DNA of 14,281 bases from Pseudomonadota bacterium (GTDB lineage: Bacteria > Desulfobacterota > JADFVX01), in contig JADFVM010000203.1 in NCBI GenBank assembly GCA_015222555.1, forward strand, positions 1 through 14,281, written 5' to 3'. Position 1 is the first letter of the stretch. The number at the start of each line of letters is the position of its first letter. A program made the position numbers and the translations under genes. The notes beneath the pieces were generated by a model. It was given only the letters and a program-made list of their open reading frames with translations, made no database searches and had not been told where the DNA came from. Below are positions 1 to 6,797 of this stretch, piece after piece.

Positions 1-909
1 AAGCTGTACATCGACTTTACCGGGCAGTCTGTCAAAAAGGACGATATTCTTCTGGAGATCTATTCTCCGCAACTTGTCTCAACACAGGAAGAGTACCTTG
101 TCGCGCTGGAATTTAGCGAAAAGATGGGCAAAAGTCCCTATACAGAAATGACCAGGGGCGCAGATTCGTTGCTCAGCTCAGCCAGAAAAAGGCTCGACTA
201 TCTTGATGTTCCTCATCACCAGATCCATGAACTGGAACAAAACAGGAAGATTATGAAAACCCTTCATATTCATTCCCCCAACAAAGGGATCGTGGTGCAA
301 AAACATATTCAGGAAGGATCGTACATCAAACCCGGAATGCCCCTCTACACTATTGCCGACATATCAAAGGTATGGGTCTACGCCGACATCTACGAATATG
401 AACTTCCCTGGGTCAGAGAGGGACAGAAAGTTAACATGACCCTCTCCTACTATCCGGGCAAGGTTTTTAAGGGGAAAGTGGCCTACATCTATCCCTATCT
501 GGAAGCGAAGACGAGGACTGTCAAGGTGAGGCTGGAATTTAACAATGCCGACTGGGAACTCAAACCGGACATGTATGCCAATGTGATCATCGACTCCGCC
601 GTGTCGGAAGAGGATGTGGCCGTCCCGACGGAAGCGGTAATCCGAAGCGGTGAACGGAATTTAGTTATTGTCGCTCTCGATGGCGGAAAGTTCCTCCCCA
701 GGAATGTCACTCTCGGCATCGAATCAGGTGATGGTTACTATCAGGTTAAGGAAGGATTGAAAAGGGGAGAGAAAGTAGTTACCTCTGCCCACTTCCTCAT
801 CGACTCGGAAAGCCGCCTTAAAGAGGCCATTGCCAAGATGCTGGAGCCCGGAAATGAGGACAGCGCTGATATGCCAAATATGGGCAGGGATGATATGAAG
901 CTGGAATAG
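1..909 (+). CDS. cusB: Copper/silver efflux RND periplasmic adaptor CusB, 5' end missing
   Basis: This is the C-terminal 302 residues of a membrane-fusion (periplasmic adaptor) protein that links the CusA pump to an outer-membrane channel. The frame is open from base 1, so the true start lies upstream; the ATG at 124 is internal. The visible protein opens with the CusB-like stretch KLYIDFTGQSVKKDD and IYSPQLVSTQEEYL, then an alpha-hairpin segment (about residues 40-90). The second half of the lipoyl/barrel-sandwich domain follows (IHSPNKGIVV, with GSYIKPGMPLY), then the beta-barrel (VWVYADIYEYELPWV) and the membrane-proximal domain. The tail is Met-rich (DMPNMGRDDMKLE), in keeping with Cu(I)/Ag(I) handling. 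Its TAG stop (907-909) is the first three bases of the inverted repeat bounding the next gene, so the inserted element now supplies the stop. cusA lies downstream and was probably adjacent before that insertion. Confidence 0.93.
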   Translation, partial: KLYIDFTGQSVKKDDILLEIYSPQLVSTQEEYLVALEFSEKMGKSPYTEMTRGADSLLSSARKRLDYLDVPHHQIHELEQNRKIMKTLHIHSPNKGIVVQKHIQEGSYIKPGMPLYTIADISKVWVYADIYEYELPWVREGQKVNMTLSYYPGKVFKGKVAYIYPYLEAKTRTVKVRLEFNNADWELKPDMYANVIIDSAVSEEDVAVPTEAVIRSGERNLVIVALDGGKFLPRNVTLGIESGDGYYQVKEGLKRGEKVVTSAHFLIDSESRLKEAIAKMLEPGNEDSADMPNMGRDDMKLE

Positions 910-936
910 AACGCGGATGACGCGGATTTGACGGAT
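906..936 (+). repeat. Left arm of 31-bp inverted repeat
   Basis: Pairs with 1351-1381 in inverted orientation: 29 of 31 bases match, with mismatches near the inner end. It overlaps the cusB stop codon. Confidence 0.9.
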
Positions 937-1380
937 TTTCACGGGTAAAGAAAAAATTGTGGGGGGAAGGTGAATGATCAACTCAGATATTACAGATAGG
1001 GTTATTAAAGCTTTTTTTAATGTTTATAACTCTCTTGGGTATGGTTTCTTAGAGAAAGTTTATGAAAATGCCATGATTATAGAAATGAGAAAGATGGGAT
1101 GCCAAGTGGAAGCACAGAAGAATATTAAGGTGTATTACGAAGGAAAAGAAATCGGGGATTATTATGCAGATCTATTTGTTGATAATTCGGTAATTGTAGA
1201 GCTAAAGGCCACTGAAAATTTGTGTAAGGAACACGAATGCCAGTTAATTAACTATTTAAAAGCGACAGAATATGAGGTGGGTCTTCTACTTAATTTTGGG
1301 AAAAAGGCCGAATTTAAAAGAAGAGTTTTTACTAATAAAAATCAGCGAGGATCCGCCAAATCTGCGTCATCCGCGTTCTA
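907..1380 (+). mobile_element. Putative non-autonomous cassette carrying a GxxExxY gene
   Basis: A 474-bp block lies between cusB and cusA. It begins TAGAACGCGGATGAC and ends with the exact reverse complement of that sequence, and it carries one gene, a GxxExxY nuclease-fold protein. Joining the flanks (ctggaa to tcatga) would give CusB an ending of Leu-Glu-Ser-stop, followed directly by the cusA ribosome binding site. The two pump genes therefore read like a host operon into which the block was inserted cleanly. No target-site duplication is evident and no transposase is present. Calling it mobile is an inference from the repeat arrangement. Confidence 0.5.
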
Positions 1381-1390
1381 TCATGAATGA
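974..1390 (+). CDS. GxxExxY family protein (PD-(D/E)XK nuclease-like)
   Basis: A 138-residue protein of the GxxExxY family. The naming motif is at residues 24-30 (GFLEKVY). A PD-(D/E)XK-like set follows: Asp66 in YYADLFVD, Glu76-Leu-Lys78 in IVELKA, and Gln90 in HECQLINYL. These are the positions expected of a nuclease-fold active site, but catalytic activity and substrate for this family are not established. The start at 974 has a purine-rich stretch (ggggaagg) just upstream. The last 13 or so residues (SAKSASSAFYHE) are encoded by the right inverted repeat and its flank, so they are probably not part of the fold. The gene is AT-richer than cusB and cusA and lies between them within an inverted repeat, consistent with acquisition. 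Its TGA stop overlaps the region used as the cusA ribosome binding site. Confidence 0.9.
   Translation: MINSDITDRVIKAFFNVYNSLGYGFLEKVYENAMIIEMRKMGCQVEAQKNIKVYYEGKEIGDYYADLFVDNSVIVELKATENLCKEHECQLINYLKATEYEVGLLLNFGKKAEFKRRVFTNKNQRGSAKSASSAFYHE
1351..1381 (-). repeat. Right arm of 31-bp inverted repeat
   Basis: Reverse complement of 906-936 with two mismatches. It lies inside the 3' end of the GxxExxY gene and ends 19 bases before the cusA start. Confidence 0.9.
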
Positions 1391-1399
1391 GGTTAATAG

Positions 1400-4300
1400 A
1401 TGATTAAAAAAATAATCGAACTATCAATTAACAACCGCTTCCTGGTGATCCTTTTCACCATTATGGCCATCGGTTGGGGAATATATGCAATGAAGGCAAC
1501 GCCGCTGGATGCCATTCCCGATCTTTCCGACGTACAGGTGATCGTATTCACCGAGTATCCGGGACAGGCTCCGCAGGTGGTGGAGGATCAGGTCACCTAC
1601 CCGCTCACCACGGCCATGCTCTCCGTTCCCTTCGCCAAGGTGGTGAGGGGCTACTCCTTCTTCGGTTTTTCTTTTGTCTACATCATCTTCGAGGACGGCA
1701 CCGACATGTACTGGGCCAGAAGCCGGGTGCTGGAATATCTAAATTTTGTTTCGGGCAGGCTGCCGCAGGGGGTCACGCCCAGTCTCGGGCCTGATGCTAC
1801 CGGTGTGGGTTGGGTCTATGAATATGCGCTGGTGGACCGTTCCGGCAAACATGATCTGGCACAGCTCAGATCCATTCAGGACTGGTACCTTCGTTACGAG
1901 CTGCAGACCGTCCCGGGTGTATCTGAAGTGGCCAGTGTGGGCGGTTTCGTCAAGCAGTATCAGGTGGAAGTCGACCCCAACAAACTGATCGCCTACAACA
2001 TTCCTCTTAAAAAAGTGAAACAGGCCATCATGCGGAGCAACCGGGATGTGGGCGGCAAACTGGTGGAGATGGCAGAGACGGAGTTTATGGTGAGAGGCCG
2101 CGGTTATATCAAAAACATTGAGGATGTCAAGACCATTCCCGTCAGTGTGAACAGCAAGGGAACGCCCATACTGGTTAAGGATGTGGCCCATGTTCACCTT
2201 GGCCCTGAACTTCGGAGGGGGGTTGCCGAACTGAACGGCGAGGGCGAGGTCGCCGGCGGTATCGTCGTCATGCGTTATGGCGAAAACGCCCTTGAGGTTA
2301 TCGAGAATGTGAAGAAAAAGATGGAAGCGCTGAAAAAGGGGCTTCCGGAGGGAGTGGAGGTCATTCCCGTTTACGACCGCTCCGGTCTTATTCACAAGGC
2401 CATAGATTTTCTGAAAGAAAAGCTTGTTGAGGAGAGCATCGTCGTGGCCCTTGTGTGTATCCTCTTTCTCCTTCATTTCAGAAGCGCCCTGGTGGCCATC
2501 GTCACTATCCCTGTGGGGATACTTATCGCCTTTATTGTTATGAACCAGCAGGGCATCAATGCAAATATCATGTCTCTCGGCGGAATAGCCATCGCCATAG
2601 GCGCCATGATAGACGGTGCCATAGTAATGATAGAAAATGCCCACAAGCATTATGAAAGGACGGTGGGAAAGAAGGCGAATGAGATGCTTGATGAAAATCC
2701 CCCTCAATCCCCCTTTACTAAAGGGGGAGCCACACTCCCCCCTTTAACAAAGGGGGGCGAAGGGGGGATTTTAGACGATAAAGAGCATGAGAAACAACTC
2801 CACCGGCTTTACAAGAAGGTGAAACTGACTTCAAGCGAACGATGGCAGATCGCCATGGACTCATCAAAAGAGGTTGGCCCGGCGCTTTTCTTCTCACTTT
2901 TGATCATAACCTTCTCCTTCCTGCCTGTCTTTACCCTTCAGGCTCAGGAGGGGCGGCTCTTTGCGCCGCTCGCCTTTACCAAGACCTACGCGATGGCGGC
3001 CGCAGCCCTTCTTGCAATAACCACCGTTCCCGTACTGATGGGGTACTTCGTGAGAGGATATATCATGCCGGAGAAGAAAAACCCGGTAAACCGCTTTCTC
3101 ATATGGGCCTACCGGCCCTTCATACAGTTTGTGCTCAGGTTCAGGAAGAGCACAATCATTGTTGCCATAATTATTATGATCCTTGCCCTTTATCCTCTGA
3201 AGCATATAGGCTCTGAGTTTATGCCACCCCTCAACGAAGGCGACCTGTTATACATGCCTACAACCCTGCCGGGTATCTCCATTACCAAGGCAAAGGAGCT
3301 CCTCCAGCAGACGGACAAGATCATAATGTCATTCCCCGAGGTGCACCATGTCTTCGGCAAAGTGGGCAGGGCTGATACCGCCACAGACCCGGCGCCTCTT
3401 TCCATGATAGAGACAACCATAACGCTGAAGCCTGAGAGCGAGTGGCGAGAAGGCATGACCCTAGAGAAGCTCACCGAGGAAATGGACAAGGCGATACAGT
3501 TTCCGGGCGTGACCAATGCCTGGACCATGCCAATAAAAACGCGTATCGACATGCTCTCTACAGGCATTAAAACGCCCGTGGGGATAAAAATCGCCGGTGA
3601 GGATCTGAATGTCCTTGAAAAGCTGGGGGAACAGATCGAAGCGGTCATGCGGGAGGTTCCCGGTACCTTGAGCGCCTATGCTGAAAGAGTGGTGGGCGGA
3701 AACTACCTCGACTACGATATAGACAGGGAGGCAGCTGCCAGGTACGGTCTCACCATCGGCGACGTACAGGACGTTATTATGACGGCCATTGGGGGGATGA
3801 ATATCACCTACACGGTGGAAGGACTGGCGCGTTACCCCGTCAACCTCCGCTACCAGAGGGAGTTGAGAGATGACATTAGCGATCTGGAGCGCATCCTCAT
3901 ACCGACACCGCGGGGAGAACATATCCCAATCGGTCAGGTGGCAAAGATCAGGATAAGGAAGGGGCCTCCCGGCATAAAAAGCGAGAATGCCAGACTGAAC
4001 GCCTGGATCTATGTGGATATCAAGGGGATTGATGTGGGGACTTATGTCAAAAATGCCCGGAAAATAATCGATGAAAAGATCAATATCCCTGCAGGCTACT
4101 CCCTTGCCTGGAGCGGCCAGTACGAATATATGGAGCGGGCGCAGAAACGTCTTCAAGTTGTTGTACCCGTCACCCTCATCATCATTTTCCTGCTCCTTTA
4201 TTTTAACTTCAGCAATTTTACGGAGAGTCTCATCGTTATGTCCTCCATCCCCTTTGCGCTGGTTGGGGGGATCTGGTTTATCTATCTCCTTGGCTACAAC

Positions 4301-4684
4301 ATGAGCATAGCAGTAGCCGTCGGTTTTATCGCCCTTACCGGTGTAGCAGCGGAAACAGGGGTAATCATGCTACTCTTTCTCGACGAAGCCTACAAGGAGA
4401 GGACTGATAAAGGGAGAATGAACAGCCTCTCTGATCTGCGTGAGGCGGTCATGGAAGGCGCCGTTGAGAGGGTAAGGCCGAAGATGATGACCGTTGTGGC
4501 GATCATGGCGGGCCTTATCCCGATCCTCTGGGGGCACGGAACGGGCTCGCAGGTGATGAAGAGGATCGCCGCGCCCATGGTGGGAGGGATGATCTCTTCC
4601 ACAATATTGACACTTCTGGTGATCCCGGTGATTTACATCATCTGGAAGGGCTGGGGGATGAGGAAAGCGAGGAGTGAGGGATAA
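1400..4684 (+). CDS. cusA: Cu(I)/Ag(I) efflux RND transporter permease CusA with inserted repeat
   Basis: A 1094-residue inner-membrane RND pump that exports Cu(I)/Ag(I) using the proton gradient, partnered with CusB. The sequence follows E. coli CusA (1047 residues) closely. The three porter-domain methionines that bind metal are present: Met619 (GDLLYMP), Met669 (APLSMIE) and Met718 (IDMLSTG), matching E. coli 573, 623 and 672. The proton-relay residues are Asp405 (GAMIDGA), Glu985 (GVAAETG) and Lys1028 (VRPKMM). Transmembrane segments lie near residues 12-30, 340-420, 490-550, 585-600 and 915-1085. The metal site sits about 46 residues later than in E. coli because the cytoplasmic loop after TM4 (about 420-480) is enlarged, partly by an in-frame palindromic repeat encoding residues 432-458. 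The reading frame is intact and all key residues survive, so the protein is probably functional. Start 1400 is preceded by gagg seven bases upstream. Confidence 0.96.
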   Translation: MIKKIIELSINNRFLVILFTIMAIGWGIYAMKATPLDAIPDLSDVQVIVFTEYPGQAPQVVEDQVTYPLTTAMLSVPFAKVVRGYSFFGFSFVYIIFEDGTDMYWARSRVLEYLNFVSGRLPQGVTPSLGPDATGVGWVYEYALVDRSGKHDLAQLRSIQDWYLRYELQTVPGVSEVASVGGFVKQYQVEVDPNKLIAYNIPLKKVKQAIMRSNRDVGGKLVEMAETEFMVRGRGYIKNIEDVKTIPVSVNSKGTPILVKDVAHVHLGPELRRGVAELNGEGEVAGGIVVMRYGENALEVIENVKKKMEALKKGLPEGVEVIPVYDRSGLIHKAIDFLKEKLVEESIVVALVCILFLLHFRSALVAIVTIPVGILIAFIVMNQQGINANIMSLGGIAIAIGAMIDGAIVMIENAHKHYERTVGKKANEMLDENPPQSPFTKGGATLPPLTKGGEGGILDDKEHEKQLHRLYKKVKLTSSERWQIAMDSSKEVGPALFFSLLIITFSFLPVFTLQAQEGRLFAPLAFTKTYAMAAAALLAITTVPVLMGYFVRGYIMPEKKNPVNRFLIWAYRPFIQFVLRFRKSTIIVAIIIMILALYPLKHIGSEFMPPLNEGDLLYMPTTLPGISITKAKELLQQTDKIIMSFPEVHHVFGKVGRADTATDPAPLSMIETTITLKPESEWREGMTLEKLTEEMDKAIQFPGVTNAWTMPIKTRIDMLSTGIKTPVGIKIAGEDLNVLEKLGEQIEAVMREVPGTLSAYAERVVGGNYLDYDIDREAAARYGLTIGDVQDVIMTAIGGMNITYTVEGLARYPVNLRYQRELRDDISDLERILIPTPRGEHIPIGQVAKIRIRKGPPGIKSENARLNAWIYVDIKGIDVGTYVKNARKIIDEKINIPAGYSLAWSGQYEYMERAQKRLQVVVPVTLIIIFLLLYFNFSNFTESLIVMSSIPFALVGGIWFIYLLGYNMSIAVAVGFIALTGVAAETGVIMLLFLDEAYKERTDKGRMNSLSDLREAVMEGAVERVRPKMMTVVAIMAGLIPILWGHGTGSQVMKRIAAPMVGGMISSTILTLLVIPVIYIIWKGWGMRKARSEG
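2694..2772 (+). repeat. Palindromic repeat inserted in frame in cusA
   Basis: A 79-bp imperfect palindrome whose ends are AAAATCCCCC and GGGGGATTTT. It contains two nested perfect hairpins: CCCCCTTT-act-AAAGGGGG (2709-2727) and CCCCCCTTT-aac-AAAGGGGGG (2737-2757). Translated in the cusA frame it gives NPPQSPFTKGG and PPLTKGGEGGIL, a low-complexity Pro/Gly/Lys segment with no counterpart in E. coli CusA. I recognise this NPPQSPF-KGG type of translated repeat as widespread in several bacterial lineages; that is recollection and was not searched here. Confidence 0.88.
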
Positions 4685-4689
4685 AGAGT

Positions 4690-4715
4690 AGGGGCAGCCC
4701 TCTGTGGCTGCCCTT
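4690..4715. repeat. Hairpin just after cusA (REP-like)
   Basis: GGGCAGCC (4692-4699) and GGCTGCCC (4706-4713) form a perfect 8-bp stem around a 6-base loop, extendable by a G-T and an A-T pair. It starts six bases after the cusA stop. No T-run follows, so it is more likely a REP-like repeat or mRNA-stabilising hairpin than a Rho-independent terminator. Confidence 0.65.
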
Positions 4716-4725
4716 GATGGGAAAA

Positions 4726-4782
4726 GGTAAGGAGGGGAAGAGAGTTCCCTCCCCTTACCAAGGGGAGGGCTAGGGTGGGGTT
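4726..4782. repeat. GC-rich palindromic repeat, copy A
   Basis: The left arm 4726-4739 and right arm 4745-4759 are near reverse complements (ggtaagg-aggggaa type). They are followed by the tail aaggggagggctagggtggg. The tail resembles the reverse complement of the start of the repeat at 5159-5193, so the two copies bracket the DUF559 gene in opposite orientation. Confidence 0.75.
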
Positions 4783-4802
4783 AATGATGGAAAATCTATA
4801 AA

Positions 4803-5159
4803 ATGACAAAAATATTCAACAGGTCATCCGAGAAAAAGAAAAGAAGATCTCTACGATTTGGCATGCCAAAATCAGAAATTTTGCTGTGGGACAAGATCAG
4901 GGGAAGGCAGATTAAAGGCTTCAAATTCCGCCGGCAATATAGTGTGGGGCGATATGTCGTTGATTTTTACTGTCCAAAGACGAAACTTGCCATTGAAGTT
5001 GATGGGGATTCTCATTTTCAGGAAGGGGCTGAAGATTATGATAAAGAGAGACAACGTTACATAGAATCCTGTGGGATCCGCTTTTTGAGATTTACTAATC
5101 TGGATGTTCAAGAAAATATGGACGGCGTGTTGGATGTAATTTATAGGAATCTGGCATGA
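4803..5159 (+). CDS. DUF559 endonuclease-fold protein
   Basis: A 118-residue protein of the DUF559 family, related to very-short-patch-repair (Vsr)-like PD-(D/E)XK nucleases. The family pattern is complete: MPKSEILLWDKIRGRQ (residues 21-36, Glu25), KFRRQYSVGRYVVDFYC (Asp54), KLAIEVDGDSH (Glu65, Asp67, His71), then a D-x3-R helix and RFLRFTN. The acidic residues are where the nuclease fold needs them, so activity is plausible, but the cellular role of these small proteins is unknown. The start at 4803 has only a weak ribosome binding site (gatgga); an upstream ATG pair at 4784-4789 runs into a stop. The gene lies between inverted copies of a palindromic repeat and has no evident link to metal transport, so it is probably an inserted passenger in the operon. 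Confidence 0.88.
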   Translation: MTKIFNRSSEKKKRRSLRFGMPKSEILLWDKIRGRQIKGFKFRRQYSVGRYVVDFYCPKTKLAIEVDGDSHFQEGAEDYDKERQRYIESCGIRFLRFTNLDVQENMDGVLDVIYRNLA

Positions 5160-5214
5160 CCTCCCCCTAGCCCCCTCCTTACCAAGGAGGGGGAAATATT
5201 GAGGGTCAGGGTGG
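5159..5214. repeat. GC-rich palindromic repeat, copy B
   Basis: Starts at the last base of the DUF559 stop codon with acctccccctag, then a perfect 10-bp hairpin, CCCCCTCCTT-acc-AAGGAGGGGG (5171-5193), and ends with gagggtcagggtgg (5201-5214). Start, hairpin arms and end are shared with the copy at 6540-6616. Confidence 0.85.
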
Positions 5215-5244
5215 CGTGATAACAAGACATAAGAGGAGAAAACT

Positions 5245-5877
5245 ATGACAGAATTGATATCAGGAATATTACCCGGAATCGGTGAAATGATGAACATTCA
5301 TCCCATGCTCGTGCATTTTCCTATCGCCCTTTTGAACGCCTTTTTCCTTATGGAACTACTGGGCTATCTTCTCAAAAAGAGTGAATTAAGAATCGCTGCG
5401 ACATGGATGCTTTATCTTGGGACCCTGGGAGCACTGGCAACGGTTGTAGCAGGATTTAGGGCGGCGTCAGGCGCGCCTCACTCCCACGAGATACATCAGA
5501 TCATGTCCAGCCACACGTATTACGGTATCAGCGTCCTGGCACTGAGTATTGTTCTTTCCGTTTGGAGGTTTACCAACAAAGGAGTGTACTCAAAAAAGGG
5601 ACAAATAGGGTCACTTTGCGTGGCTTTAATAATGATCATTATACTGACTTTTGGTGCAGACCTGGGCGGGTTGATGGTTTACAAATACGGCGTTGCCGTG
5701 AAGGCCGTGCCTCAACCGAAGGGTCATGATCATGGCGCCCACGGGCATGACAGCCAGAAAATGATAATGCCTGACGAAGATGATGAGTTTTCCGGAATTG
5801 AGCTGGAGGGGGATGGCCCCGGGGAAATGATGGAAAATCACCATGACAACCACGACCATGGAACACATGAACATTAG
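5245..5877 (+). CDS. DUF2231 membrane protein with His-rich tail
   Basis: A 210-residue integral membrane protein of the DUF2231 family. The signature IHPMLVHFPIALL is at residues 18-30, and GGLMVYKYGVAV, typical of the family's last helix, is at about 151-162. Four hydrophobic helices lie near residues 22-43, 52-70, 92-108 and 121-140. The C-terminal 50 residues are rich in His, Asp, Glu and Met (HDHGAHGHD, NHHDNHDHGTHEH), a likely metal-binding tail. Family function is not established; its place between cusA and other Met/His-rich genes suggests a role in copper handling. The start at 5245 has a strong ribosome binding site (agaggag) eight bases upstream. Confidence 0.85.
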   Translation: MTELISGILPGIGEMMNIHPMLVHFPIALLNAFFLMELLGYLLKKSELRIAATWMLYLGTLGALATVVAGFRAASGAPHSHEIHQIMSSHTYYGISVLALSIVLSVWRFTNKGVYSKKGQIGSLCVALIMIIILTFGADLGGLMVYKYGVAVKAVPQPKGHDHGAHGHDSQKMIMPDEDDEFSGIELEGDGPGEMMENHHDNHDHGTHEH

Positions 5878-6002
5878 TGGATAAGTGATTAAAAAAATGA
5901 AACGCAAATGCCGCACACTAATCGGATAAATGCTGATTTCTGTTCACTGAAAAAATGTTTGATCGGTATTTTATCAAGGCAAAATTCTTAAAGGAGATAA
6001 AG

Positions 6003-6518
6003 ATGAAAAGAACAACTGTAGCAATCATTGCGGGAGTTACGTTAACAATGACGGTAACAACAGCCTACGCCGAAACGGATCACTCCATGCACAATCACAG
6101 TCATGAAGGTCACGAGATGCATGGGGGGCAAACAATGAAAATGCCCGAAGGGATGTCCATGAAAACAATGATCATCGATGATTATAAGGTAACCGTTGAG
6201 ATATGGGATGTCCCTGCATACGAGAAAATGATGAAAGACATGAAAATGAAACCGATGCAACCCGCTCCCGGTGCAGCCCATCACATTGCTGTATCGATTC
6301 GCAAGGACAATAGGAAAATTGAAAATGCAGCGGTTAAAATGAAGATCATTTCGCCTGGAGGAAAGCCGCAGATTGTCACGCTTTCTTATAACCCCGATAT
6401 GATGCATCAATATGTGGGCCATTTTAACATGGCACAGCAGGGGAAATATCAGGTGATGACGCTATTCAAGATTGAAGGGCAGAAGCATAAAGGTGGTTAC
6501 TGGTATGAGAAAAAGTAG
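6003..6518 (+). CDS. Secreted Met/His-rich periplasmic protein
   Basis: A 171-residue exported protein. The start at 6003 is chosen over an in-frame ATG at 5955 because aaggag sits seven bases upstream and because it begins a clean signal peptide (MKRTTVAIIAGV...AYA, cleavage near residue 23). The mature N-terminus is a His/Met cluster (HSMHNHSHEGHEMHGG, then MKMPEGMSM). The rest, about residues 55-171, reads as alternating beta-strands (KVTVEIWDV, HHIAVSIRK, AAVKMKIISPGG, GKYQVMTLFKI). This resembles the small beta-sandwich domains of the FixH/YtkA type, but I cannot assign a family firmly. The role is inferred as periplasmic copper binding or delivery to CusBA, from composition and neighbours. 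Confidence 0.75.
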   Translation: MKRTTVAIIAGVTLTMTVTTAYAETDHSMHNHSHEGHEMHGGQTMKMPEGMSMKTMIIDDYKVTVEIWDVPAYEKMMKDMKMKPMQPAPGAAHHIAVSIRKDNRKIENAAVKMKIISPGGKPQIVTLSYNPDMMHQYVGHFNMAQQGKYQVMTLFKIEGQKHKGGYWYEKK

Positions 6519-6539
6519 AGGGTAATTATTGAGTGATTC

Positions 6540-6616
6540 ACCTCCCCCTAGCCCCCTCCTTGGTAAGGAGGGGGTGGAAAATCCCTCCCTTTGGCAAGGG
6601 GAGGGTCAGGGTGGGG
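6540..6616. repeat. GC-rich palindromic repeat, copy C (two hairpins)
   Basis: The most complete copy. It begins acctccccctag and has a perfect 10-bp hairpin, CCCCCTCCTT-ggt-AAGGAGGGGG (6552-6574). A second hairpin pairs CCCTCCC (6583-6589) with GGGAGGG (6599-6605), and the end is gagggtcagggtgg. It lies between two genes and carries no nuclease gene. Confidence 0.87.
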
Positions 6617-6645
6617 TCCTCAAACTAGAAACAGGAGGTAAAATC

Positions 6646-6780
6646 ATGGCTCCATTAAAACGTCATCACATAAAAATCAAAAACGGCCCCATCGACAATG
6701 GAGTGAAAGAGTGGGAATCATTCATAACTGAAGTTGGCGGAGTAAATAAAGTCCGTATTGACATGGGGAAAAAGTTTTGA
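6646..6780 (+). CDS. Small hypothetical protein, possibly HMA-like without CxxC
   Basis: A 44-residue protein starting MAPLKRHHIKIKNGP. The start is fixed by a consensus ribosome binding site (aggaggt) seven bases before ATG 6646; the same frame is open further upstream, but that part is only translated repeat. No family is recognised with confidence. The spacing of the segment from Ile-Lys-Asn-Gly to Gly-Val (23 residues), followed by NKVRIDM, matches the beta-alpha-beta start of the heavy-metal-associated domains in the ATPase encoded nearby (VEGMSC...ADGV then a VD strand). The Cys pair is absent and the final strand is missing. It could be a decayed or truncated metal-binding domain or an unrelated small protein. 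Confidence 0.6.
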   Translation: MAPLKRHHIKIKNGPIDNGVKEWESFITEVGGVNKVRIDMGKKF

Positions 6781-6797
6781 ATAATATTCCCATGAAT

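Noticed and set aside
1739..2707. Long open frame on the minus strand opposite cusA
   Set aside because: It is antisense to a well-conserved pump gene, has a His/low-complexity composition typical of shadow frames, and matches no family.
2640..2850. Frameshift or assembly error in cusA at the enlarged loop
   Set aside because: The frame is continuous, flanking CusA sequence aligns on both sides at a constant offset, and the extra DNA is a structured repeat.
5898..5945. Possible degenerate copy of the GxxExxY-type repeat (gaaacgcaaatgccgcac... style)
   Set aside because: The resemblance to 906-936 is only in composition and short words; it is not strong enough to call without an alignment.
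5955..6002. Upstream ATG giving a 16-residue longer Met/His-rich protein
   Set aside because: No ribosome binding site there, and the extension would bury the signal peptide; ATG 6003 has both aaggag and a clean signal sequence.
6529..6645. N-terminal extension of the 44-residue protein starting near 6529
   Set aside because: The extension is entirely translated palindromic repeat; a consensus ribosome binding site marks the start at 6646.
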